Of a stretch of DNA of 45,864 nt, positions 7,950-15,703 are shown piece after piece. Position numbers and translations under genes: made by a program. The notes below the pieces were generated by a model, which saw nothing but the letters and a program-made list of their open reading frames with translations, made no database searches and was not told the origin of the DNA. The first letter of the stretch is position 1, and each line of letters begins with the position of its first letter. This DNA comes from DASRJX01 sp035649235 (GTDB taxonomy: Bacteria; Acidobacteriota; Polarisedimenticolia; Gp22-AA2), in assembly GCA_035649235.1 (NCBI GenBank), contig DASRJX010000055.1:1-45864 (forward strand), given 5' to 3'.

Positions 7950-8591
7950 CTACTGCGTCTGCCAGCTTCCCTGGAGGTCCCTGGCCACCTGGAACACGAG
8001 ATCGTCGACGAGATCGCCGTAGGCGGCGTCCGGGTCCGCGGCGTCGAAGGCGTAGTCCTTGCCACCGAAGACGCTGACCTGGCCGAGAGTGCGCGTGGCG
8101 CGGCCCGATCGGCTCCAGATCGATGCGCCCGTCTCCACCTCGATCATCTCCACCTCGAGCGTGGCATCGACATTCGCCGAAACCTGGCCGGAGCGCAGGA
8201 GGCCCGAGAGCTGCACGTTTGGGCGGACGCTGGACAGGGTCAACGTGCCGCGGAACATCGTCCGCACGCCGTGCTTGCGCCCGACGGCCCGGCAGCTCTC
8301 CGGGCTCCAGAGGTCCCGGCCCGCGGACGCCAGGGCTTCCTGCTGCGTGCCGATGTCGACCATGCGCAGCATGTCCTGATCGCGGCGAGCGGCCTCGACG
8401 AAGCGCCGGGTCGCCATCGCCGCGAGCTCTCCTTTGGTCGTCGACGTGAACTGAACCATGCCGATGGTCTCGTAGGGCTTCAGGTCCACGCGGGGCCCGA
8501 CCCAGACACGGCGCGCCGGCGGATGGCTCGCGCAGCCGGAGAGAACGACCAGCGACAGGACGACGATCGATCGGACCGGAATTCGCGACAT
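7950..8591 (-). CDS. Lipoprotein with LpoB/CsgG-like fold
   Basis: A 213-residue protein with a lipoprotein signal (SIVVLSLVVLSGC, lipobox LSGC, Cys about residue 20). The mature part has the pattern of the LpoB/CsgG-like group: a first strand YETIGMVQF, the helix LAAMATRRFVEAARRD, a strand MLRMVDIG, helix CRAVGRKHGV, then strands ending TLEVEMIEVETGASIWSRSG. Such proteins activate peptidoglycan synthases or build outer-membrane secretion channels; the exact role cannot be assigned. The ATG at 8591 has GGAGGAGG 6 bases upstream, which fixes the start. It lies near a GT51 peptidoglycan glycosyltransferase gene. Confidence 0.75.
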   Translation of the reverse strand: MSRIPVRSIVVLSLVVLSGCASHPPARRVWVGPRVDLKPYETIGMVQFTSTTKGELAAMATRRFVEAARRDQDMLRMVDIGTQQEALASAGRDLWSPESCRAVGRKHGVRTMFRGTLTLSSVRPNVQLSGLLRSGQVSANVDATLEVEMIEVETGASIWSRSGRATRTLGQVSVFGGKDYAFDAADPDAAYGDLVDDLVFQVARDLQGSWQTQ

Positions 8592-8614
8592 GGCACCCCT
8601 CCTCCGACGGACAC

Positions 8615-8643
8615 AACCTAGGTTCCGCGCGTGGCCGCGGCAA
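8615..8643 (-). promoter_or_regulatory. Possible promoter of the lipoprotein gene with overlapping palindrome
   Basis: On the minus strand TTGCCG (8643-8638) and TAGGTT (8620-8615) are 17 bases apart, a moderate sigma70 match. The -10 overlaps the perfect 10-bp palindrome AACCTAGGTT (8615-8624), a possible regulator site. Confidence 0.3.
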
Positions 8644-8669
8644 CGCGCGCCCGCAGTCCGAGGCGCTGT

Positions 8670-8675
8670 TACAAT
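8670..8675 (+). promoter_or_regulatory. Possible -10 element of the Cys-rich peptide gene
   Basis: TACAAT lies 32 bases before the ATG at 8708, in a locally AT-richer stretch. No good -35 hexamer is visible 16-18 bases upstream, so the call rests on the -10 alone. Confidence 0.3.
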
Positions 8676-8707
8676 TGCGTAAGGAAGCTCGCAAACGGGA
8701 GGAGCCC

Positions 8708-8905
8708 ATGAAGAAGATAGCGATCGGAATGGCGGCGTTGATGCTGCTGGTGGCGGCGGCGACCTTGGCGCGCACGGGCCAGGAGGCCGACAAGCTGCCG
8801 AAGTGCTCCGGCCAGTTGTGCAAGAGCGCCGGCTGCTCAGCGGACGTCCTGTGCGCGCGCGGCGCCGCTGTCGTGACCTGCGCCGACGTGTGCGGCGGGC
8901 ACTGA
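8708..8905 (+). CDS. Small secreted six-cysteine peptide
   Basis: A 65-residue protein: N-terminal KK, hydrophobic stretch IAIGMAALMLLVAAATLA (signal peptide), then a mature part of about 45 residues with six cysteines (C-x4-C, then C in SAGC, VLC, VTC and DVC). The six Cys and small size suggest a disulfide-stabilised extracellular or periplasmic peptide. I do not recognise a family. The ATG at 8708 follows GGGAGGAG at good spacing, so it is expected to be translated. It is isolated between two minus-strand genes, so it has its own transcription. A second, unrelated-looking Cys-rich secreted peptide lies at 26748-27068. Confidence 0.7.
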   Translation: MKKIAIGMAALMLLVAAATLARTGQEADKLPKCSGQLCKSAGCSADVLCARGAAVVTCADVCGGH

Positions 8906-8917
8906 TCCCGCGGCGCG

Positions 8918-10633
8918 TCACCCGCCCGGAAGGGCGCGCGCCTCACGGCCGCGGACGACGATCTCCTCCTCCAGGGCCTGCCGGTACTCGTCCTCGGTGA
9001 GGGCGTCCACGGAGCGCAGCTTCGCGAGCAGGGCGTCCACGAGCTGCCGGAGGCCCGGCCCCGGCGTGCCGCGGGCGAACGAGCTCTGGTACTTCAGCGG
9101 CCCGGGGATGAGCGAGACCAGGAACGCGACCTGGGCCGGCGTCAACTCCTGGGGGGCCCGACCGAAATAGGCGCGGGCGGCGGGCCTGAGGCCGAACAGG
9201 TCCGGCCCCCACTCGATGACGTTCAGGTAGATCTCAAGGATGCGCGGCTTGCCGAGCGCCGACTCGAGCAGGAGCGTTAGAGACAGCTCCTGAAGCTTCC
9301 GCCCGAGACGCTTCTCGTGCGACAGGAACAGGTTCTTGGCGAGCTGCTGCGTGATGGTCGATGCGCCGCGCGCGGCGCCGCCGCGGGCCCAATCGGTGAG
9401 GAGCGCCGCCGGCACCTCCCTGAGGTCGATGCCGCGATGGCTGTAGAAACCGGCGTCCTCTCCGAGCAGGAGCGCGCGCAGGAAGAGCGGCGGCACGTCG
9501 GGGAGCGCGATGAAGTCCGGCGAGGCGGGCGAGACGTCGATGACGCGGCCGGCGCCGGGGCCCGTGCCGACCTCGTGCCTGAAGTCCCCCCGGAGCCTGC
9601 CGATGGCCGGCGGGAGACGCTGCGGCGGCGTGAAGTCGAGCTTCTGCGTCACGACGAAGGAGCGCGGGTCCGAGATGCGGCCCCGCGCGCGGGCCGTGAG
9701 GGACGCCGATCCCAGATCGCCCCCGCCCTCGCCGGTGGTCGAGGCATCGAGGGCCTCCGGAGCCTCGAGGCCCGAGGTGCGCAACAGTCGGGCGAAGTCC
9801 ACCCGCTCCACGTCGAGCGCCAGGTCGACGCCCGGATCGGCGTGAAGATCGTCCAGGTGGAGCGAGCCCGAGAGCGCGGCCCCGTTGATCGCGGCGCTCC
9901 AGCGAGGGACGTCCAGGACGCCCTCCGCCCGTTTCCAGGAGCCCGCGACCTGGACGGTCACCTCCGTCGGGTCGCCCAGCGGGCGGCCCCCGGATCGATC
10001 CTCTGCGAGCGCCGGCAGCCGAGCGGAGCGCGAGTCGACGTCGAGGTCGAAGCGAACCGCCTCGGCCGACGTCGCCAGCCTCAGCGATCCGCGGATCGTC
10101 CCGCTGTCCAGCAGGGGTCGGTCGAGCCGTCTTACCTCGAGGAGACGGCCCAGCGGCAGGTCCGTCGCCTCGATCGTCCAGAGGCTCCCGGCCGGACCGA
10201 CGGTCCGGCTCAGCACCAGGCCTGACCGGGGCCGTGCCAGCGCGGCGCGTAACTGGTCGCGAGCGAGGTCGACGACGTCCCAGGTCGTGGGCCCCGTCGC
10301 GATCGTCAGCCCCGCCGGGCCCACGAGAACGGCCCGATCCACCGCGAGCCGCGTGTGGCCGGGCCACCAGACCTCGATCCTGCCGGCGCTCAGCCGCCAG
10401 CCGTCCGCGACCTCGACAGTGACGCCTCTCAGCCGGAGCGGGGGCCAGAGACCGAGGCGCACACGCTCGATCCGGGCCGCGAGGCCGCGCCGTGCCGCCT
10501 CCGCCTCGAGGCGCGCGCGGATGACGCCCTCGACAAGCGGCCGGACCGCGAGCACGCCGAGGCACAAGGCGACGGCGGCGGCCGCCACCCCGACGAGGAG
10601 ACGGCGTCGCGTCCTGGGTCGAGCCTGGCGCAC
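8918..10633 (-). CDS. AsmA-like / GT51 peptidoglycan glycosyltransferase fusion
   Basis: A 571-residue protein. One membrane anchor (residues 12-32) is followed by about 320 residues with an AsmA-like start (ARLEAEAARRGLAARIERV, LRLRGVTVE) and repeated beta-rich segments. The C-terminal domain (about 380-545) is a complete monofunctional GT51 glycosyltransferase: GEDAGFYSHRGID with catalytic Glu392, GASTITQQLAKNLFL (423-437), GRKLQELSLTLLLE, KPRILEIYLNVIEWG, and AARAYFGR. GT51 enzymes polymerise lipid II into glycan strands outside the inner membrane. There is no transpeptidase domain. MtgA-type enzymes are normally some 230-270 residues, so the long N-terminal domain is unusual; it may position the enzyme in the periplasm. 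Confidence 0.88.
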   Translation of the reverse strand: MRQARPRTRRRLLVGVAAAAVALCLGVLAVRPLVEGVIRARLEAEAARRGLAARIERVRLGLWPPLRLRGVTVEVADGWRLSAGRIEVWWPGHTRLAVDRAVLVGPAGLTIATGPTTWDVVDLARDQLRAALARPRSGLVLSRTVGPAGSLWTIEATDLPLGRLLEVRRLDRPLLDSGTIRGSLRLATSAEAVRFDLDVDSRSARLPALAEDRSGGRPLGDPTEVTVQVAGSWKRAEGVLDVPRWSAAINGAALSGSLHLDDLHADPGVDLALDVERVDFARLLRTSGLEAPEALDASTTGEGGGDLGSASLTARARGRISDPRSFVVTQKLDFTPPQRLPPAIGRLRGDFRHEVGTGPGAGRVIDVSPASPDFIALPDVPPLFLRALLLGEDAGFYSHRGIDLREVPAALLTDWARGGAARGASTITQQLAKNLFLSHEKRLGRKLQELSLTLLLESALGKPRILEIYLNVIEWGPDLFGLRPAARAYFGRAPQELTPAQVAFLVSLIPGPLKYQSSFARGTPGPGLRQLVDALLAKLRSVDALTEDEYRQALEEEIVVRGREARALPGG

Positions 10634-10704
10634 GGCCCAAGGATGTCACACCGGGACGCCCGGCGCCGGCCCGTGGTAGAGTCCCGGCCGTTTCGGGGCC
10701 CCCC

Positions 10705-11529
10705 ATGCGTGATGGCGCGACGCGGCTCGTCGTGGTCGCGGATGACTTCGGACGGACGTCGGGCGTGAACCGCGCCACCGTCTCCGCCCTGAAGGATGGG
10801 ATCGTCACGGCCGCCAGCCTGATGGCCGGCGGCCAGGAGTTCGAGGAGGCGGCGCGGCTGGCCCGCGAGCATCGACGCCTGGGGGTGGGGCTCCACGTCA
10901 CCGTGTGCGACGGTTTCGCCGTCCTGCCACCGGATCACTTCCGGGGTTTCGCCGGCGGCGACGGCGGCCTCGAGCCGAACCCGACGCGCGCCGGCGTGAG
11001 GCTGTGGCGTGAGCGCCGGCGTCTCCTGCCGATCATGCAGGACGAGATCGCCGCGCAGTTCGATCGCGCCGGGCGCGCCGGCATCGCCCTCACCCACGTG
11101 GACGGACACCACCACATGCACATCCATCCGCTCGTCTTCCCGATCGTCTGCCGCGAGGCCTCTCGCCGCGGGGTCGGGTGGATCCGGATACCCCGGGGCG
11201 ACCCGCGCGAAGGCCGGCTCGCGGAGTGGGCCCTCTTCGGGGTGCTCGGATCGCTCAACGGGAGGACGGCGGCCCGCCACGGGCTGGACGCTTCCACCCG
11301 CGTCCACGGCCTCTCCCGCACCGGACGGATCGAGGAATCGTACCTGCTCGATCTCCTGCCGCGGCTGCGGCCCGGGCTGAACGAGATCTTCGTCCACCCC
11401 GACCTCGACACCGAGGAAGGACGCCGCGAGCTGGCGGCGGTCACCTCCCCCCGCGTCCGCCAGCAGGTGGCGCGGCTGGGGATCGCCCTGGTCTCGTACG
11501 CGAGCGCCGGCATGGGAGCGACGTCGTGA
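10705..11529 (+). CDS. hpnK: HpnK-like YdjC/ChbG-family deacetylase
   Basis: A 274-residue YdjC/ChbG-type metal-dependent carbohydrate deacetylase. Metal-site motifs are visible: VVVADDFG (Asp13/Asp14), VGLHVT (His64) and HVDGHHHMHIHP (131-142). In hopanoid producers HpnK removes the N-acetyl group from GlcNAc-bacteriohopanetetrol made by HpnI. The assignment rests on the family and on the downstream HpnI-like glycosyltransferase, with a small transporter between. The stop overlaps the next start (GTGA). No squalene-hopene cyclase is in the window, so the lipid acceptor is not certain. Confidence 0.82.
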   Translation: MRDGATRLVVVADDFGRTSGVNRATVSALKDGIVTAASLMAGGQEFEEAARLAREHRRLGVGLHVTVCDGFAVLPPDHFRGFAGGDGGLEPNPTRAGVRLWRERRRLLPIMQDEIAAQFDRAGRAGIALTHVDGHHHMHIHPLVFPIVCREASRRGVGWIRIPRGDPREGRLAEWALFGVLGSLNGRTAARHGLDASTRVHGLSRTGRIEESYLLDLLPRLRPGLNEIFVHPDLDTEEGRRELAAVTSPRVRQQVARLGIALVSYASAGMGATS

Positions 11530-11963
11530 GGACTTTTGTGGTCCTGGTGTTCGCCGCCCTGTCGGGAGCCGTGGCGGAGACCTTGTTCAGCTATGGCATG
11601 CGGTCCTTCGGGGAGATGGACTGGTCGAAGCCGTCCCGGTGGATCGACCTGCTCCTGGTGGTGCCGCGCAACCCCCACGTCCTCGTCGGCGTGATCTTCG
11701 CAGCGGGGTTCTTCTTCCTGTACCTCACGGCGCTCTCCTGGGCCGACCTCTCGTATGCGATGCCGATCACGGCGCTGTCGTTCCTCTTCGCAGCCATCTT
11801 CGCGCGGGTTTTTCTCGGAGAGCAGGTCTCCTGGCACCGCTGGGTGGGAACGGCGCTCATCGTCGCCGGGATCATGCTGGTCGTCCTGGAGGGGCGCCAG
11901 CGCACGCCGGGAGCCGCGGCGCGGCCCGGTCCACCCGAAGAGGAGACGGGGGCCGGTCGATGA
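11526..11963 (+). CDS. Small DMT/EamA-type membrane transporter
   Basis: A 145-residue protein with four hydrophobic helices, of the size and layout of SMR/ArnE-type DMT transporters: an N-terminal helix with AETLFSYGM, a second around PHVLVGVIFAAGFFFLYL, a third with YAMPITALSFLFAAIFARVFLGE and a last HRWVGTALIVAGIMLVVLEG. Members of this superfamily flip lipid-linked sugars (ArnE/ArnF) or export small molecules. The position between a sugar deacetylase and a lipid glycosyltransferase favours a glycolipid flippase role (inference). The start is GTG at 11526, overlapping the hpnK stop by 4 bases; its stop overlaps the next ATG by 4 bases. Confidence 0.8.
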   Translation: MRTFVVLVFAALSGAVAETLFSYGMRSFGEMDWSKPSRWIDLLLVVPRNPHVLVGVIFAAGFFFLYLTALSWADLSYAMPITALSFLFAAIFARVFLGEQVSWHRWVGTALIVAGIMLVVLEGRQRTPGAAARPGPPEEETGAGR

Positions 11964-13141
11964 CACTCAAGGTGCTCGCCGAGATCCCTCTCGCCGTGTG
12001 GCTCGCCGCCGCCATCGCCTATCAGCTGACCGCCCAGATCGCGTTGCGCAGGCTCCTGTCCAAGGCGCCCCGGACCTCCCGGACACAGGCCGGCCCTCTC
12101 CCCTCGGCGACGATACTGGTGCCGCTCGGAGCGGAGACTCCCGGCCTGGAGGAGAACCTGGCGCGACTCTGCGCGGCCGGTGCCCCCGTGGTCGCCGGAA
12201 TCGGGCCGGGACGTGGCGAGGAGCTCGCGGCCGCCGGCCGGGTGCTCGAACGGACCGCCGCCGGCACCCTGACCCTCGTGACGGCGGGCCGCCTGGCCGG
12301 ATCCAACCGCAAGATCGCGGCCCTGATCCGGATGCTGCCCGAGGCCCGCGGGGAGATCGTCATCTTCACCGACGGGGACATCGGCGTGCCCGAGGGCTAT
12401 CTCGAAGCCGTGCTGACCCCGTTCGACGATCCCCGCGTGGGCCTCGTCACCTGCCCGTACCGGTCGGTGGGGGGCGCGACGGCGGCCGCACGCGTCGATG
12501 CCGTGATCACCAACACGGCGTTCCTCCCCTCCGTGGCCCTGGCCGCCGGCTTCGAGGGCGTGCGCTTCGCCCTGGGCGCCACGGTGGCCATCCGGCGCTC
12601 GGTGCTCGACGCGATCGGCGGGCTGGAGCCGCTGCTCGAGATGCTGGCGGACGACTGGTCGCTCGCCGACGGCGCGCTTCGGGCCGGGCACCGCGTCGTG
12701 CTCGCGCCGCTCCTGCTCGACCATCACATCGGCGCGCCAGGATGGCCCGCCCTGTGGCGGCGCCACCTGCGCTGGGCCCGGACGATGCGGGCTCTGCGTC
12801 CATCTGGCTATGCGGGGACGATCGTGGCCCACGGCGGCGCGCCGGCCGCGGGGCTCTTGATGCTGGGCGGATGGAGCGGCGGAGCCGCCGGCGTGCTCGC
12901 CCTCTGGGCGCTCGCGCGCACGGGCAGCGTGCTGCTCAACGCGCGACGGACGGGATGCGGCGCTCGCGACGTCCTCCTGCTTCCAGTGGCGGATCTCCTC
13001 GCTCTGGCCCTCTACGTGGGAGGGCACTGCGGCCGCAGCGTGCGCTGGGGCGAGTCACGCTTTCAGGTCGGCCGGGCCGGGGCGATCGTCGCTTCCGATC
13101 CGCTGGACGAGGCCGCTCCCCAGACGGAATACGGGACCTGA
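11960..13141 (+). CDS. hpnI: HpnI-like / GT21-type lipid glycosyltransferase
   Basis: A 393-residue membrane glycosyltransferase related to ceramide glucosyltransferase (GT21). One N-terminal membrane helix is followed by a GT-A domain with IVIFTDGDIGVPEGYL (DxD-like site), FALGATVAIRR, MLADDWSLAD (the catalytic D-D region) and RRHLRWARTMR, the (Q/R)xxRW motif of processive-type and GT21 enzymes. Two or more helices end the protein. HpnI adds N-acetylglucosamine to bacteriohopanetetrol. Because GT21 enzymes also glucosylate ceramide, and an SPT-like synthase lies 2.5 kb away, a sphingoid acceptor cannot be excluded. It is the third gene of a translationally coupled operon. Confidence 0.82.
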   Translation: MTLKVLAEIPLAVWLAAAIAYQLTAQIALRRLLSKAPRTSRTQAGPLPSATILVPLGAETPGLEENLARLCAAGAPVVAGIGPGRGEELAAAGRVLERTAAGTLTLVTAGRLAGSNRKIAALIRMLPEARGEIVIFTDGDIGVPEGYLEAVLTPFDDPRVGLVTCPYRSVGGATAAARVDAVITNTAFLPSVALAAGFEGVRFALGATVAIRRSVLDAIGGLEPLLEMLADDWSLADGALRAGHRVVLAPLLLDHHIGAPGWPALWRRHLRWARTMRALRPSGYAGTIVAHGGAPAAGLLMLGGWSGGAAGVLALWALARTGSVLLNARRTGCGARDVLLLPVADLLALALYVGGHCGRSVRWGESRFQVGRAGAIVASDPLDEAAPQTEYGT

Positions 13142-13151
13142 GCGTCCGCAT

Positions 13152-14441
13152 TCACTCCTTCTCATCCAGCAGCACGGCGCGCAGGTGAGGATTGAGAAAC
13201 CGGCCGGCCGGGTCGAGCTCCTCGCGGATCCGCAGGAAGTCGTTCCAGTGCGGGTAGAGCCGCCGCAGGTAGGACGGCCGCGCCTGGTGCCACTTGCCCC
13301 AATGCGGGCGGCCGGCGTGATTCCGGAAGACGGCCTCGACGCCGTCGAACAGCTCGCCGTACGCGACCGGATGGAACTGGGTCACCGAGATGGTCGCGCT
13401 GTCGCGCCCGTGGAACGGCGAGAGGAGCGGCTCATCCGCGGCCACCAGCCGGTACTCGATCGGGAAGCTCACCGGCAGCCGGCGGTCCTCGATGAACGCG
13501 CGGACCTCGCGCAGACAGTCGGGGCCGCGCGCGGCCGGCACCGCGTACTCGATCTCGTGGAACCGGACGTGGCGCGGCGTGGGGAAGACGCGATGCGCGG
13601 GACCGACGTGCTCCGAGTCACCCACGGCGCGCGCGCACAGACGGTTGAGCGCGCGCGTCCATCCCGGTAGCGCGCGGCAGGCCTGGCAGGAGAGCCAGAA
13701 GCCCAGGTTGTCCACGAGCATGTCGGTGAGCCAGGCGCGCGGCCGCCCACGAACCCCCTCCACGATGTCGAGCGTCTTGGTGAGCGCCACGTCCGAGTAG
13801 GGGAACCAGAAGAACTCGAAGTGGCGATGGGCGGCGCCCCTGGCCTCGATCTGCGCCAGGCATTCCTCGAGCGGGAGCGTCCTCCGGCGGTCGCGCAGCC
13901 AGTAGGCGGGTCGCACCTTGAGGCGCACTCGCGATATCAGGCCCAGGCACCCGAGCGATACCGCGGCCGCCAGGAACCGCGGACCGTCCCGATCGCGCGT
14001 CAGGACCAGCGTGTCCCCGGTCGCCGTGACCAGCGTCAGCCCCACGACCTGGCTGGCCATGCCGCCGAGCCGCGCGCCCGTGCCGTGGGTCGCCGTGCTC
14101 AGCGCGCCGGCGATCGTCTGGACATCGATGTCCCCCTGGTTCTCGAGGGCAAGGCCATGCTCCGCGAGTCGCGGGCCCAGGTCCCTGAGCCGGGTGCCGG
14201 CCAGGACGGTCGCCTCCTCCTGCTCGCGGTTCACGCTCTCGAGGCCGCTCAGGCGGTCCATCCGGATCGCCTGGTGATCGGTCGCGGCGAGCGGCGCAAA
14301 CGAGTGACCAGCGCCGAGCGCTCGAATCGGCAGGTCCGTGCTGCGCACGGCGGTGACCACCTCTTCGTGGGTGGCGGGACGATCGATGCGGGCGGGCCGC
14401 CAACGCAGATCGCCGGTCCAGGTGCGGAGCCGTTTCCCCAT
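13152..14441 (-). CDS. D-arabinono-1,4-lactone oxidase-type FAD oxidoreductase
   Basis: A 429-residue VAO-family flavoprotein. The FAD-binding half shows RALGAGHSFAPLA with His46, the residue that carries covalent FAD in ALO and gulonolactone oxidases, and GDIDVQTIAGALSTATHGTG. The C-terminal ALO domain ends with GRPHWGKWHQ and DPAGRFLNPHL, typical of the group. The open frame extends upstream to 14570, but the ATG at 14441 gives the normal family length and avoids a 109-base overlap with the neighbouring gene. It is third in the AOS-GNAT-ALO unit (gap 20 bases). The substrate is probably an alcohol or lactone; in this context a lipid-linked or sugar alcohol is possible (inference). Confidence 0.88.
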   Translation of the reverse strand: MGKRLRTWTGDLRWRPARIDRPATHEEVVTAVRSTDLPIRALGAGHSFAPLAATDHQAIRMDRLSGLESVNREQEEATVLAGTRLRDLGPRLAEHGLALENQGDIDVQTIAGALSTATHGTGARLGGMASQVVGLTLVTATGDTLVLTRDRDGPRFLAAAVSLGCLGLISRVRLKVRPAYWLRDRRRTLPLEECLAQIEARGAAHRHFEFFWFPYSDVALTKTLDIVEGVRGRPRAWLTDMLVDNLGFWLSCQACRALPGWTRALNRLCARAVGDSEHVGPAHRVFPTPRHVRFHEIEYAVPAARGPDCLREVRAFIEDRRLPVSFPIEYRLVAADEPLLSPFHGRDSATISVTQFHPVAYGELFDGVEAVFRNHAGRPHWGKWHQARPSYLRRLYPHWNDFLRIREELDPAGRFLNPHLRAVLLDEKE

Positions 14442-14461
14442 GGACCCGCCACGCACCTCGA

Positions 14462-15703
14462 TCAGCGAACGCCAGCGTCCTTGAAGACCCGCCGCGGCGG
14501 GGGGGAAACCCTCGGGAACAGCGCCCCGGACGCCGCCCGGAGCGCGAGGTGCGCTGTCCGCCCGGAGCACTTGATGTAGAGCCAGCGCGGGCTCGTCCCG
14601 GCGCCGAGGCGCCCCTTCAGATCGTAGGTCGTCTGTCCCAAATCGAGCCGCGTCGCCCCGCTACGGATCGCCTCGGCGACGATCTCGGCGACGAGCGTGA
14701 GATAGGCGTGGCTCTGGCGGTTCCGGGCGTAGTCGATCCCCGCGAGCAGGAACGTGAGCGCACCGGAGGCGTGGAGCAGGATCGCGGCGGCGAGCAGCGC
14801 GCCGTCGCGCTCGACGAGCAGAGCGCTCGTGCGGTCGGGGAAGTCGGCCGCGAGGTGCTGGAAGAACGTCAGGTTCAGCCGCTCGAGCTGGAACGGCGCG
14901 CGATCCATGACCTGTTCGTAGAGCGGGAAGATGCGCGCCGCCTCCGCCTCCCAGTCAGGGACCAGGCGGACCGCGAGGCCCAGCCGGTCGCGCGCCCGCA
15001 GGCTCGCCAGGACCTGCCGCCGGTAGCCGGCCCGCATCGCCCCGAGGTACTCCTCGAAGGTGCGCCAGGCGATGGCGAGGGTGCAGGCCGGCAGGCTGGG
15101 CGCCCGGAAGTAGCCGTGCTCCGCCAGCGGCCGCACGAGAGTCAGATCCCGCGGACCGAATTCCTTGAAGCAGAGCACCCCGGCACCCGAGCCCTGCGCC
15201 CAGCGCTCCAGCTCCTGCGCGATCAGGCCCGCGATCCTCGGCGCATCGGCCCCGGGACGGACCCGCAAGCTCGACTGCCCGAACGACACCGGCAGCCCGC
15301 AGAACGCGACCGGAACGCGCAGGAAACCGCGTCGCCAGCGCCGCACCACCCGGGTCACGCCGCGCACGAGGCCGGGCGAGAGCAGATCGAGCCCCACCTG
15401 CATCCGACTGAGGCTCGCGATCGCGAGCAGGTCTCCCCCGCCGTGCACCGTCACGTGCCGATGCGCCGCGTCCGACACCTGGGAGCGCTGGCAGACGCCG
15501 ATGAAGCGATGCGTCGCCTGAAGGTCCTCCGGGTCCAGCAGGGAGTCCCACTCGCCCGGATCGACCTCGGCGATGTCGGAGTGCGTTTGCACGACATAGT
15601 CTTCCCCCGCGACGATGGGGCGACCCGGGACCGCAGCGACGGGGGGACGCGGGGCCGCCGTGACGGTGTGGGAGCGGTGCGGGGCTCCTGCCGTGGCGTT
15701 CAC
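14462..15703 (-). CDS. GNAT/FemAB-like N-acyltransferase
   Basis: A 413-residue protein with a GNAT-type acyltransferase fold of the BioF2/FemAB-like kind. The C-terminal part is most telling: YRRQVLASLRARDRLGL, SALLVERDGALLAAAILLH, LTFLLAGIDYARNRQSHAY and RLDLGQTTYDLKGRLGA, followed by LYIKCSG. The start is a GTG at 15703 overlapping the stop of the oxoamine synthase gene (GTGA), so expression is coupled. Such acyltransferases amidate amino groups; bacterial ceramide synthases are GNAT-like enzymes working on the product of serine palmitoyltransferase, and the gene order here mirrors that. The specific substrate is inference. Confidence 0.75.
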   Translation of the reverse strand: MNATAGAPHRSHTVTAAPRPPVAAVPGRPIVAGEDYVVQTHSDIAEVDPGEWDSLLDPEDLQATHRFIGVCQRSQVSDAAHRHVTVHGGGDLLAIASLSRMQVGLDLLSPGLVRGVTRVVRRWRRGFLRVPVAFCGLPVSFGQSSLRVRPGADAPRIAGLIAQELERWAQGSGAGVLCFKEFGPRDLTLVRPLAEHGYFRAPSLPACTLAIAWRTFEEYLGAMRAGYRRQVLASLRARDRLGLAVRLVPDWEAEAARIFPLYEQVMDRAPFQLERLNLTFFQHLAADFPDRTSALLVERDGALLAAAILLHASGALTFLLAGIDYARNRQSHAYLTLVAEIVAEAIRSGATRLDLGQTTYDLKGRLGAGTSPRWLYIKCSGRTAHLALRAASGALFPRVSPPPRRVFKDAGVR

